64,000 nucleotides of DNA, taken from Aquarana catesbeiana. Lineage: Eukaryota; Chordata; Amphibia; Anura; Ranidae. Shown piece after piece: positions 47,261 through 57,545 of this stretch (positions within the stretch are counted from its first letter, which is position 1; each line of letters opens with the position of its first letter). The stretch covers positions 335,724,539-335,788,538 of the forward strand of contig NC_133328.1 in NCBI RefSeq assembly GCF_042186555.1, in the 5' to 3' direction. The translations under genes and the position numbers were made by a program. Under the pieces are notes generated by a model. The model was not told the origin of the DNA. It did no database searches and saw only the letters and a list, made by a program, of their open reading frames with translations.

Positions 47261-48067
47261 CTTTCCTTTATTTCTTCTCACTAACACTATTTAAAGCCAG
47301 TCCAAATATCTTGGGTAATATATCAGTTATTGTACACAATATGTGCTGTGTGTTTCCTTGGAAAGCGTCTTTTTGGTAAAAGGCAATATATTGCCTCCTT
47401 TTGCTGTATTCTTACCAATTGCTATTCTCTGTATATAGTGCTATTTGTACACCTGCCTTGTACAATATCAATAAACATTTCTCTGTTAAAAAAGATGACC
47501 ATATTCTGCACATGCATAGGAGTGATGTCATCCCACACTGGACAATGAAGATGGACGAAAACCAGCACACAGGAAAGATGCTGGTGCTTGTAATGCCCCG
47601 TACACACGGTCGGACTTTGTTCGGACATTCCGACAACAAAATCCTAGGATTTTTTCCGACGGATGTTGGCTCAAACTTGTTTTGCCTACACACGGTCGCA
47701 CAAAGTTGTCGGAATTTCCGATCACCAACAACGCGGTGACGTACACCACGTACGACGAGACTAGAAAAGGCCGGTTCAGAACCAAGCGCGGCACCCTTTG
47801 GGCTCCTTTTGCTAATCTTGTGTTAGTAAAAGTTTGGTGAGAGACGATTCGCGCTTTTTCAGACTCGTGGCTTTCAGATCGTTTTCTGACGTTCAGTTTG
47901 TGCTTGTGGGTTTGTATCTGCTCTTCAGTGCGTGCAGTCAGTTCGTATCGGAGTTTTCTGTGTGATCTTGCCTGCTCGTTGCTGTTTTTCAGGTCGCTCT
48001 TCACAGGCCTTGCTGTTCTTCAGTGCGTTCTGTTACTTCGTTCTGAGCAGCCGACCGTTTTCTAGCC

Positions 48068-48457
48068 ATGTTTCGTATGCGTACTCCTCGTACAGTTCGT
48101 GCTGTGCGGGGGCTTGGTGTTGGGGTCCTGACCTTGACACAAGTCCAGTCCATGAACAGGGTGAGGAGGAGTTCATGGACCAAGAATTGGTTGCTTCAGC
48201 GTGACCAGTTCTCTCATATGCCTTTGCTCCGTGAGATCCGTGAGAATAATCCTGATGATTTCAGGAACTTTCTCAGGATAAAGGACCCCGTATTTCACCG
48301 TTTGTTGGCTTTGCTGACCCCCTATATCAGCAGGCAGGATACCTGCATGAGGCAAGCCATCACTCCGGAGCAGAGGTTGGTCGCTACCTTGCGGTATTTG
48401 GCCACAGGGAGAAGCCTGCAGGACCTCAAGTTCTCGACAGGCATCTCCCCCCAGGCT
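48068..48457 (+). pseudogene. Harbinger transposase N-terminal exon (truncated)
   Basis: The ATG at 48,068 opens MFRMRTPRTVRAVRGLGVGV, then RRSSWTKNWLLQRDQFSHMP, ENNPDDFRNFLRIKDPVFHR, LLALLTPYISRQDTCMRQAI and LRYLATGRSLQDLKFSTGIS. It is intact to SPQAL, the same as the copies at 2.7, 61.6 and 63.8 kb. At 48,457 homology stops abruptly and about 28 unrelated codons follow to a stop at 48,543. The rest of exon 1, its donor and all nuclease exons are gone, so the protein has no DDE core. Whether the 158-residue product is made is unknown. Confidence 0.85.
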
Positions 48458-48568
48458 CTTCTTTGTGGACATTTACTGCTTGTGTTTGTTTTAGCTGACC
48501 CTGACAGAAATGTGTGGAGTGCAGAAAATGTTGTGATTGTGTAACCTTATACAAAGCACTGTTGGCTG

Positions 48569-48671
48569 TTATTTACTAAATGCAAAGACACTTTTCACTA
48601 CAAGTGCACTTGCAACTGCACTGAAACAGCACTTGTAGTGCAAAGTGGATTTCCCCTTAGGAAATAACCCC
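48569..48671. repeat. Small MITE-like repeat
   Basis: Inverted ends TTATTTACTAAATGCAAAG and TTAGGAAATAACCCCC surround mirrored CACTACAAGTGCACTTG / GCACTTGTAGTGCAAAGTGG words. The second half also occurs at 14,575-14,632. It sits just past the point where the transposase is truncated. Confidence 0.5.
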
Positions 48672-49017
48672 CATTTTCTCATAAAAAACATTTACATCAC
48701 CCCAAAAATGTTGTAGTGTTGAGACAATAATCCACACATTCTTGATGAGCAATCTTTTTAATACCTGCACAATCATATGTGCATTTACCAAAGGTTTTTC
48801 TGACAAACCAACATGTTTGTTGTATACCAATTTTTGTGGTGTCATTATCCAAAATCAAAATGTGCATTTTATAGAAAACAGGCCTGTGTAAAACCAACAA
48901 GAAAGACACAAATCTTGATCTTACAAAGTTCACATTTGGTAGAACTGGAAGGCAATATCAGACATGAGTATTTAGGAACTGTGTTTGATATTGCTTTCAG
49001 ATGGGGGGAAATCACCC

Positions 49018-49250
49018 CTGGAAAAGCCAAATTTGGAAGATGCACACAAATTTCCCAATGTCAACATGTGCTATCTGCCATCAGGGGGGATCAAGGGATG
49101 TGTTTTGGGGGAGAAAGCCCTTCCTCACCGCTACTTTATAATTGAGGAAGGGGTTGCACCCCCAAAACACGTCCATTGATCTCCCGTGATGGCAGATAGC
49201 ACATGTTGACACACTGTGTGCATCCTCCAAATTTGGCTTTGGGAAAAATC
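49018..49250. repeat. Foldback repeat inside the Harbinger element
   Basis: The left arm AAAGCCAAATTTGGAAGATGCACACA ... CAACATGTGCTATCTGCCATCA ... TGTTTTGGGG is mirrored on the right as CCCCAAAACACG ... TGATGGCAGATAGCACATGTTG ... TGTGTGCATCCTCCAAATTTGGCTTT. The arms are about 95 bp with a few mismatches and a loop near 49,115-49,160. It lies between the convergent transposase and Myb-like genes and could act as a shared 3' structure or be a separate insertion. Confidence 0.8.
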
Positions 49251-49306
49251 ACAAAAACATTTTGCACATTGTAGCAGACAAAAGAAGAAAGTGATTTGGA
49301 GGTGCT

Positions 49307-50638
49307 TTAAACTCGCCCCAAAACATTAATGATGTTTTTATATTTTGGAATAACATCATTGATGTTTTGCTTGATGTTTTCCAATTGTAAATTACACCTC
49401 ATGATCTCCCCGATCAGGATCTGGGCACTTTCTGATGTGAAAGGATCTGGATCCACAACCTCACGATCACCTAAAAAGAGAGGAACCCCAAAATAAATTA
49501 GGTTTCAAAAAAATGCCGCAATCCATCTCTTATCTGAGCCTGTGGTCGCAGACACTCACCTGTTGTGGTGACTACTTCCACCACGTCTTCATCCTCCTGC
49601 TCAGCTTGTGTTGGTGGGATTTCCCCTTCTTCCAGAGGGGGGGGGCTCTGGTCTCCTCGGATGAGGGGTGTCCTCCGAGTCTTTTCTCCCCTATGTAAAA
49701 CAAAAATGGTATAATTAGCACACAGATATTTGATGGCAGAACTATAAAGATGAAACATTGCTTGGAAGTGAGGTACAATTGTCTATTTTAGCCGAGTTCC
49801 AAGATGTAGCTTTTTTAGTGTCCTTTGTCAAGCTGCAATACTTTACCTGTTTGGTAAAAGCTTCACAGATGTAGCCCCCCCTATAGTATACACTGGAGCA
49901 CCTGTGTGGCCCCCCTAATAAAAATGGTGTTCTTGTGTCCCACACTAGTGCTCCAGTGTCCAGATGTGAAAACAGCTGCTCAGTGTCCTCTCCTTACACA
50001 GAATCTAGTTTGCATTTCATTCTAGTAACAAAGTCATCTACACAACCCAATTCTTTGAAGACAAGTATAGGGCAACAAAATGGTGGCCAAATGCATATGG
50101 CCTAAACAATGGTATTTTATCGTCCGAAATAACAATGTGTGATCCGAACGAATAATGTGCCCATGAACATGAAAGTTGCCATTTTAAACTGTACAACAGT
50201 TCCTAAAAGCACATGGAGCAGCACGAACGTAATAAACACAAAAAGAATAGGAACACAGGACAACTACTTACTTTTTTGCAGCACTCTCCGGATCTTTCTG
50301 TACTGCTCATGTTCTCGTAATTTCAGGTCCGACCACCGCTTCCTGAGCTGATCTTTCGATCGTCGTACCCCGAATTTCCGGTGCAGACTCCTGACCACTT
50401 TCGCCATGATTTTGGCTTTTCGGACATTGGGGTTGGGGTAAGGCCCATACTTTCCATCATAGTCGGCCTTCTTCAGGATGTCCACCATCTCCAACATCTC
50501 CCCAAAGGACATATTTGAGTCCTTTAATCTCCTTCTGGATCGGGACGTTTCAGGCTCCAGCCTTTCCTCCTCCTCCTCCTCCTCGTTGCTGTACTTAGCA
50601 CTAGCCTGCTGTCTCTCCGCCATGTGCTCTTCCTCCAC
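49307..50638 (-). CDS. Harbinger-borne Myb/SANT-like DNA-binding protein, three exons
   Basis: Exon 1 (50,638-50,272): MEEEHMAERQQ, an acidic run (NEEEEEEERLEPE) and a Myb/SANT-like domain at residues about 43-118 (MSFGEMLEMVDILKKADYDG, PNPNVRKAKIMAKVVRSLHR, DQLRKRWSDLKLREHEQYRK). It ends at donor A|GTAAGT. Exon 2 (49,685-49,560) keeps phase from an AG at 49,687-49,686 and is acidic/proline-rich (DQSPPPLEEGEIPPTQAEQE). It ends at G|GTGAGT. Exon 3 (49,470-49,307) reads DREVVDPDPFTSESAQILIG then a predicted coil (QLENIKQNINDVIPKYKNII) to TAA. The joined frame is about 218 codons with no stop. Such proteins bind Harbinger ends and help the transposase act. The exon 2 acceptor is my choice to keep phase; an AG five bases upstream would not. 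Confidence 0.7.
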
Positions 50639-50906
50639 TGCGCCGAACGAAAAGGGGCGGGGACTAGACTAGAAAGAACGTCAGGGGCGGGCGGAGTTAT
50701 ACGCATGCGCAGTGTGTATAAATCGTAACGCGCGCATCTTACGTACAATCTGTGAGCGGAGGAAGGAGCATCGGAGTCGCCGATCGTGCTAACGAAGGTA
50801 GGATCTAAACTTGGGCCTATACTGCTTCGAAATGGAAGCCTATATTGTAACAAGATTAGGGGAGTTTGGCCTGACATTAGGGTTTGTCTTGTGTTGTGTC
50901 TTGCAG
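50639..50906. promoter_or_regulatory. Divergent promoter and MADF 5' leader/intron
   Basis: Between the Myb-like ATG (50,638, -) and the MADF gene (+) lies a GC-rich 150 bp with ACGCATGCGCAG at 50,701 (close to the palindromic NRF-1 motif) and TATAAAT at 50,717-50,723 oriented for MADF. A likely 5' leader exon ends at AAG|GTAGGA (50,797/50,798). The intron ends at CTTGCAG (50,906), six bases before the MADF ATG. Promoter function is inferred. Confidence 0.5.
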
Positions 50907-52148
50907 AGAAAATGGATGGGTTCAACGACCACAATTTCCTGCCCCTGTTCATAGACAAGTACAGGGAGCTGCCCTGTCTGTGGCAAGTGAGACACCCCCA
51001 CTATAATCACAAACAGAAGAGGCAGGCAGCGCTGGAGAAACTGCTGGAGTTGGTGAAGCCGGTGGTCCCCACAGCAACCATCCCTTATTTAAAAGCTAAA
51101 ATTGGTGGCCTGAGGAGCACTTATCTTAGGGAGCACAAGAAGGTCACGGATTCCCAGAGGTCCGGAGCTGCAGCAGATGACGTTTATGTCCCCAGACTGT
51201 GGTACTATGAGAGACTGCGATTTCTGTCAGACCACACTGAAGTCAGGGAATCCCTCTCCACTCTTCCTTCCACGCTTCCTTCCATACCAGCTGAGGCTTC
51301 CGATGTCCAACCTGGGCCTTCCAGCCAGGAAGAAGTGGAGGAGCCCAGCTGGAGTCAGGTATAGCATTCTTCTACAGATTTCTGGTCAATAAATAAATGA
51401 TGTTTATTAGATGTTATTATTGATCACTAATTGCTGATTAAAAAAAGTGCTTTACATATCAATAGACAGTAGTGGGCACCCAAAATTGGGACAAGAATGA
51501 AAACTGCTGGGCTCAGAAGGATAGTCTGTTATATTTGTTAACATTCAATTTGCAGCAGTCAGGAGGTGAAAATTGTGTGTGATTGATGAATAAAAAACTA
51601 AAACTATGTCCCTTTTTCATACACAGGAAGACCTCAGCCAGGAGGAGGCTGTGGAATGTGGCAGCCAGGAGGAGGCGGGGATTATTAGTGTCAGCCAGGA
51701 GGAGGCGGGGATTAGTGGCAGCCAGTAGGAGGCGGGGCTAAGTGTCAGCCAAGAGAAGCCTGGGACAAGTCGCAGCCTGACTGAGTCTCAGGTCCCTCCC
51801 CTCCGCCTGCCATATAAACGAGCCAGGAAGGCCACTCCGAGTCCCTTGCAGGATTCAGCATACAGGCTGATCCAGGAGGCTTCGGCGTCCCTCTGAGCCT
51901 TCCCCAGTCCTGAAGAGGCCTTTGCCTGCATGGCTGCCACAAAATTGCAGGGCATGCAGGAGGGCCAACGCAAGATCTCTGAGGACCTGATTTATAAAGT
52001 CCTTCGTAAGGGGTTGAGTGGGGAAATGACACACAAGACGGATGTCATTGAGAGGGACGATCCTCCTCCTCCTCCTCCTCCTGCTGCCACAACTCCACCA
52101 CCACAGCCAAAGTCTGTAAGGAAGCGTGGAAGGAAGACCAGAGAGTGA
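50907..52148 (+). pseudogene. MADF-domain protein gene of the Harbinger element (two internal stops)
   Basis: After a CTTGCAG acceptor, ATG at 50,912 opens MDGFNDHNFLPLFIDKYREL and a MADF domain at residues about 8-95 (LPCLWQVRHPHYNHKQKRQA, LEKLLELVKPVVPTATIPYL, KAKIGGLRSTYLREHKKV), then WYYERLRFLSDH and a Ser/Pro-rich part. The exon ends at CAG|GTATAG (51,358). The next exon starts at ACACAG|GAA (51,627) in phase. It has four degenerate SQEEAG repeats, RLPYKRARKATPS, AATKLQGMQEGQRKISEDLI and a polyproline run before RKRGRKTRE and the stop at 52,148. TAG at 51,726 and TGA at 51,894 interrupt exon 2. MADF proteins bind DNA. Full length would be about 322 residues. Confidence 0.75.
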
Positions 52149-52879
52149 TGACCTGGGTTCAGTCTGGTCTGGCCAAAGATGCAGTCTCTTGTATGACCAC
52201 AGCCTGGGGACACAGATGTCATCTGCTGCTTTCCGGATCTCTGGGACTTCTGGACCAGACTGCCCTCCCTTAGATATGGACTCCTCAGGCCACCAATTTT
52301 GCTTTTAAATAATTGATGTGTGCCCTGGGGGTCCAAGGCTTTGCCCACTTCTGCAGTTTCTCCAGCGTTGCCTCCCTCTTTGTTTAGTTGTGAGCCCTTA
52401 ATAAAATTTTTTTAGGTAAATTCTACTCTCCTGTGTGTGTTTTCATCCAAAAAGGACAGTTTGTTGGTGACGATTCAGGTACATTTCTAAAGTACAATGT
52501 GAAATTAACAAGGGACAACACCAAACAATCTCCTACAGATTAAATAGAACAACATATTAGTGGTGTTGTGGGAACTTGTCACCAAAAACACACACAAACA
52601 TTTTCGGGAGTACAAATCAAAATCACCAAAAAAAAAATAAAATAAAAAAGAGAAACACAAAAAAAGAATCTACATTAAAGTCCAAAAATAAAAAAAAATT
52701 TCAGATGTGAGAAATCTAAATATATTGAGGTAATCCCGATAAATAGTAACGAAATAAGTTTGTGAGAAGTGTGTGTGAGAAGAAAACTACTTAATTCTTC
52801 TCACATTATAAAGAAGAAGAGAGTGCGCTGTATTAAACCATTTTGAACATTGCAGCGTGACGAAAGTGCTGTATCCATT
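52149..52879. other. 3' region of MADF gene and Harbinger interior
   Basis: Non-coding. AATAAAATTTTTTTAGG at 52,401 is a plausible poly(A) signal for the MADF transcript, about 250 bases after its stop. The rest is A-rich sequence leading into the right subterminal repeats. Confidence 0.5.
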
Positions 52880-53152
52880 CTGAACGCTACGTTTACCAGA
52901 ACGAGCTGTCCCGTGTCGGAATTTCTTCTGAGAATGCGTGGCACTTTGTGCGTCGGAACAGGCCACACACGGTCGGAATTGACGCGATCGGATTTTGTTG
53001 TCGGAAAATTTTATCTCCTGCTGTCCAACTTTGTGTGTCGGAAAATCCGATGGAAAATGTCCAATGGAGCCCACACACGGTCGGAATTTCCGACAACACG
53101 CTCCGATTGGACAATGTCCATCGGAAAATCCGACCGTGTGTACGGGGCATAA

Positions 53153-53492
53153 GAGTGTTGGAAAGGTGAGTATCCTCCCTTTAGTTTCACTTTAAGAAGT
53201 TGTAGGACATCAGCAGCGTGGAGATGTACAAATTATCTTCTCCCCTCTCCCCACCTCTAATTTCTCAAAGACACACAGCATTTTGCTACCTAAACAACAT
53301 TCAGTAAGGGTCACATCTATTTTAAAAGACCAGTGCTCAACACTAATCTGTCCCTATAAACTAATCTGTCCCTATATACAATATCAGCAGCATTTCCTAT
53401 GCTTTTTTTTACATCTATCACATGGTTGCTGGGAATCCAACTTTTTATAGTGAGGGGTCTGACTTATCTAATGCTCCCTTATTAGCCATTCT
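53153..53492. other. Unassigned DNA right of the Harbinger element
   Basis: No gene or named repeat seen. TCTGTCCCTATAAACTAA is imperfectly doubled around 53,347-53,378. Confidence 0.35.
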
Positions 53493-53623
53493 TAGGCTCG
53501 GTTCACGCATATGCGAATTGGATGTGTTTTTGACCACATCCAATTTGCATAACATGCAAATCGGACCTGCTTTTAATGGAGGTGGTTCTCACATGTGCGA
53601 GGAGGCCACAGTGTGGTTTTTAA

Positions 53624-54794
53624 CCACTTTAATACTGGGCACCTTCCTCCCTTCCTGCCCAGGAAAATTTCATCTTTCAGCACTGTCACATTTTGAATGA
53701 CAATTGTACGGGCATGCAACACTGTACCCAAACTAAATTTTTATAATTTTCTCCCCACAAATAGAACTTTCTTTTGGTGGTATGTTATTACCACTGGGGT
53801 TTTTAAAAAAGTCCGAAATTTTTGAAAAAAAAAGTTTTTCTTTGTTTCTGTAATAAAGTTTTGTTTTCTCCTTCACTGATGGGCCCTGATGAGGCAGCAC
53901 TGATTGGCACTGATGAGGCGGAACTGATGGGCACTGATTAGTTGGCACTGATAAGGTGGCACTGATGGGCATTGATGAGGAGGCATTGATATGTAGAATT
54001 GATGGGCACTAATAGGAGGCACTGATATGCAGCACAGATGGGCACCGTTGGGCGGAACTGATATGCAGCACTGATGGGCACTGATAGGGGGCACTGATGG
54101 GCACTAATAGGTGGCACTGATGGGCACTGATATACAGCACTGATGGGCACTGACAGGTGGCACTGATGGGCACTGACAGGCGGAACTGATGGGCACTGAT
54201 AGGCGGCACTGATGGGCACTGATAGGTGGCACTGATTGGCACTGATAGGCAACACTGATTGTCACTGACAGGTGGCACTGATGACACTAATAGATGGCAC
54301 TGATGGTCAGCATGGATGATGAGGTACTGACAGGTTTTCCTGATGGGCACTGATTAGCACTGTGATGGGCAGTGATTGGCACTGTGGCGGGCACTGATTG
54401 TCACTGTTGTGGGCACTGATTGGCACTGTTGTGGGCACTGACAGACGTTTCTGATGGGCACTGTTGGTGGCACATCTGATGGGGCTGTGCTGATAATCAA
54501 TGTGCTGATTATCAGCACAGACCCCCCCCCTCTAACAGGGAGAGCCACCAATCAGCTCTCCTTGTCAGCGCGAACCAATGAAAGCCTGGTTCACGCTGTG
54601 ATCAGCTGTGATTGGTCACAGCTGATCACGTGGTAAGGAGCCTCCACCAGAGGCTCCTTACTACGATCGGAGATGCAGTGTGTCAGAGTGGCACGTTGCC
54701 AGCATGTTATCCAGCTGGACATCATATGACGCCCAGTCAGGATAACTGAACCACCGCCCGGCTGTCATTCTGCTATAGGCCGGGTGGGAAGTGG
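53624..54794. mobile_element. TTAA-flanked element carrying a minisatellite
   Basis: TTAA at 53,620-53,623 and at 54,795-54,798 flanks inverted ends CCACTTTAAT and GGAAGTGG. TTAA duplications are typical of piggyBac and Kolobok groups. The interior has A/T-rich sequence, a long minisatellite and GC-rich palindromes (GTGATCAGCTGTGATTGGTCACAGCTGATCAC near 54,597). No transposase. The end sequence is shared with 62,048. Confidence 0.65.
53876..54480. repeat. Minisatellite, GATGGGCACTGATAGGTGGCACT units
   Basis: About 600 bp of tandem copies of a roughly 11-12-bp half unit (TGATGGGCACTG / ATAGGTGGCACTG), mostly paired as 22-24-bp units with point variation. It ends in CACTGTTG-type units. Translations give repeating ISAHQC-like peptides, which are not real proteins. 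The units are contiguous with no unique spacers, so it is not a CRISPR array. Confidence 0.9.
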
Positions 54795-54923
54795 TTAAAA
54801 AGGGTCCTGTGTGATTTTGGGTCCAGTTCAAGTGCAATTTCAGGTAGAAATTTGCTCCTGAATCGCACCTGAACCAGTGAACAGAACTGCACCGGACTGC
54901 CGGACTGCAGTGAACCCAGCCTA

Positions 54924-55231
54924 CATTTAAAGGCCTGAAAAACAGTTTTTGGCAATTGGTTGCTATGTTGGTGATATTATACATTAGTTCACTTGGTCTG
55001 CAAACTGCAAAGGGGCTGAGTTTGCTTTTAACCCAAGCTCAGCCTGAACCCAAACCCCATCCCTAATACACACAAAAATACATGCATGCTTAGTACAATA
55101 CCCCCTTATGGTCCATTAAAGCGTTTAATTCCTATATTGATAGCAGTGCATTTCTAAGATAGTTTTATTCCTACATTGTATGTGCTTTTAAAAAAAAAAA
55201 ATAATGACAGTTTGATAGGCCAAAAAAACAA
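54924..55231. other. Unassigned DNA
   Basis: No gene or named repeat. AT-rich with an A-run at 55,190. Confidence 0.35.
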
Positions 55232-55249
55232 AAATCACATTTTTATTTT

Positions 55250-55732
55250 CTTGTTCAAATTATTTTATTGGTACAGGAAGAAAAAGATAACAAACAAGTA
55301 CAGCAACACTTGTAGAATACGTAGAATATGTAGAATAAGTACATAATAGCACGCCAGTTGCGTGAGGACGCAGCCCATATTAGTTTGGTGAGAAGAGCAT
55401 CCACAGCAGATAATAAACGTGCAATAGCTGTTGTGTAACTCTATATATGGGGGTGTGGTTAACCCCAACTGTTCAGCTAGGTCATACATAGGAGGCAGGG
55501 AGGGAAGGATCACTCCTCAGAATGACTAAACACATAGGAATTGCATTGCAATATAACTTTCAAAAAACAACAAATTACATTAGGGGTATGTAAATAGGGA
55601 TATTGGGCTGGACATTTTGTGGGAACAACATAGGCTGTTTTTAGAAAGAATGAATGGAGTAAAGTTTGCATGACATTAGGTGCAGCTATCGTCTTATTCA
55701 TGTTATCGTATGGACGGGCTGCCCCTGTTTGG
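55250..55732 (-). mobile_element. 5'-truncated LINE 3' end with exact 18-bp duplication
   Basis: AAATCACATTTTTATTTT stands at 55,232-55,249 and again at 55,733-55,750. Between them are 483 bp starting CTTGTTCAAATTATTTTATTGG, similar to the 3' end of LINE C (CTGTTCAAACTTTTTTTATTG). Short coding traces only. A clean, fairly young dead-on-arrival insertion. Confidence 0.85.
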
Positions 55733-55750
55733 AAATCACATTTTTATTTT

Positions 55751-56932
55751 AGCCATGCAACATTCCTCAGCAAAACACACTTGCTACTTAAATTCAGTAT
55801 ATCTTGGCTGTAGCCATTATGCACATTGTACATGTATAGAAAAATGAATAAGAATGCCACGTTGTTTTCCACACAAGATCAGTGTGTTTGCTTGCATATC
55901 TCTTGATAAATACAACAGGACTAGAAAATATAGTAAGCAGAGCCTATTAAAATAATAGACACTATAAACGTGACTTCCGTTATGTACATGTATGCATTTA
56001 CATACTGTGCAGAGAAACATATTCATCAACATACAACAATAATATTTAAGCATTATTATTACTTTATTTAAGTAAAAATGACACATGCACAAGTGCATTT
56101 TTTTTTTTTTTACTTTTTTACAGATTAATTTTGTATACTAAAACAAATTGTGATACTTTTACATTTACTTAAAGTATCATATATACTCACTTTTTCTATA
56201 TATACTCACTTATTATATATACTCACTTTTCTGTTACATTCTCTGATAAATACAATAAATTCATGTAAAATTCATGAATGCCATTCCAGCAGGAGCGGGA
56301 CCACTAAGCAACAAATTTCCTAGGAAAGAATTACAAACAGACCTCATTGTAAATAACCTGTCATGGGAGGTCAAAACTGATAAACCTTCTTTTTATAATA
56401 AAACAGAAATGATGAAATTGGATTTCCGAGTCATTATTTTCCCAGATGACCATGTTAAACCTGCAGAAGCAAATGTCACATTCTCAAAGAGAATTGACAT
56501 TTCCTCCATTTTGCATGCTTGCAATGAAAGCCCTTAAGGCATCTGTGAAATAAGTGCACACCACTTCTATAATCAGGCTATGTATAGATATATTATGACT
56601 CTCAACTTCATTTTGGCTAGGTTGCAAAAAAAGCATATATAATTGTCCAGAGGTAGTATGTAAACTAAATGTAATATATGTTATATATGTCTCTCACTAG
56701 AATATGTGTACCTTAAATACTACGGTTCTTTTTTTGAACAGGTGCACATAGTCCTGGCTGAAACATGTTTCAACCTATGTACTTACTCATATGTGCTGAG
56801 GCTTGTTGGCTGAATACAATTTTGCCTGTGAAAACATTTTTTGTGTGCAAATTTTACTTTGGATTTTATCAAGCTATGTGCAGAGGAGTAAATTTGAAAA
56901 TCAGATGAACTGGATTTAAAAAAAATAACAAC
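55751..56932. other. AT-rich, single-copy-looking DNA with an 87-codon frame
   Basis: I recognise no repeat here, unusual for this window. The frame 56,274-56,537 (+) starts MNAIPAGAGPLSNKFPRKEL and includes KLDFRVIIFPDDHVKPAEAN. I know no family like it and see no splice or promoter context. It could be chance, an exon, or conserved non-coding DNA. A run of TATATATACTCACTT is repeated three times near 56,180-56,228. Confidence 0.35.
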
Positions 56933-57545
56933 TTGCCAACCGCATCACAAGGATGTATGGTGGTAAAGTAGCCTCCAGCCCGGCTGTGCTGGGACTTGTT
57001 ACCACACATGCCGATCTCCTGGTCAATGATTGACCGCTGGCAACCGGTTATTGACTATGAGCTTCACCAAACACAGCTCTGTGAATGTAAACAACACAAA
57101 GCTCTGTTCAGTGACAGAGGATCTCATTGTTTGTTCATTCCCTGCTAAGCAGGGAATGTAAACAATTAGATCCCTAGTAAAAGCACCACACAACACACAC
57201 ATAAACACTAGTTAGGCACACATGTAACCCCTTGATTTCCCTAGATGTTAACCCCTTCCTGCCCAGTGTCATTAGTAGAGTGACAGTGCATATCAATAGC
57301 ACTAATCACTGTAATAATGTCACTGGTGATGTCAGTGGCAGTTAGTCAGTTCCCCCCAGCGTCAGTTGGTGTCAGAATGGCAGCAGCACTATTGCAGTCC
57401 CTTTATAAGTTGCTGATTACTGCCATTACTAGTATAAAAAAAAAATCAGTATATATACTGCAGCACTACCTCCGCAGGAGCTGCTGCTATGTTGCCCAAG
57501 TCTTCAACTCATCTTTCCACACTCCACAAACAGGCACAAAGTAGC
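56933..57545. repeat. Degenerate interspersed repeat
   Basis: The phrases TTGCCAACCGCATCAC, GGTCAATGATTGACCGC, TTAACCCCTTCCTGCCCAGTGTCATTAGTA and GTGTCACTGGTGATGTCAGTGG recall a frog repeat class that begins AACCACTTGCCGACCGC. It would be related to the elements at 53,624 and 62,048. No ends were defined. Confidence 0.4.

Larger units (their letters stand above)
47594..53149. mobile_element. Complete-ended three-gene PIF/Harbinger element, 5.56 kb
   Basis: The inverted ends TGCCCCGTACACACGGTCGG and CCGACCGTGTGTACGGGGCA are exact over at least 20 bp, flanked by TAA at 47,591-47,593 and 53,150-53,152, the 3-bp duplication typical of Harbinger. Further CGGTCGGA/TCGGAA blocks fill the right subterminal 270 bp. 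Inside are a transposase N-terminal exon (+, 48,068-48,457, truncated), a three-exon Myb/SANT-like gene (-, 49,307-50,638) and a MADF gene (+, 50,907-52,148). Vertebrate Harbingers usually carry transposase plus Myb-like protein. An additional MADF gene is less usual; I recall MADF genes in insect PIF elements. Confidence 0.95.
53493..54923. mobile_element. MITE split by a TTAA-type element
   Basis: The outer ends TAGGCTCGGTTCACGCAT and GCAGTGAACCCAGCCTA are inverted repeats of the same general type as the MITE at 1985-2220. The MITE is interrupted at 53,620-54,798 by a second element with its own ends, so this is a nested pair. Confidence 0.6.

Noticed and set aside
47932..48204. 90-codon frame overlapping the transposase start
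   Set aside because: A different frame from the conserved MFRMRTPRTVRAV reading shared by the Harbinger copies, so it is a shadow.
53733..54350. Overlapping frames on the - strand encoding repeated HQCHLSVPISA-like peptides
   Set aside because: They are translations of the GATGGGCACTG minisatellite in all frames, not a protein repeat family.
53876..54480. Possible CRISPR-like array of short repeats
   Set aside because: Units are contiguous and variable with no unique spacers of constant length, and the context is a eukaryotic transposon.
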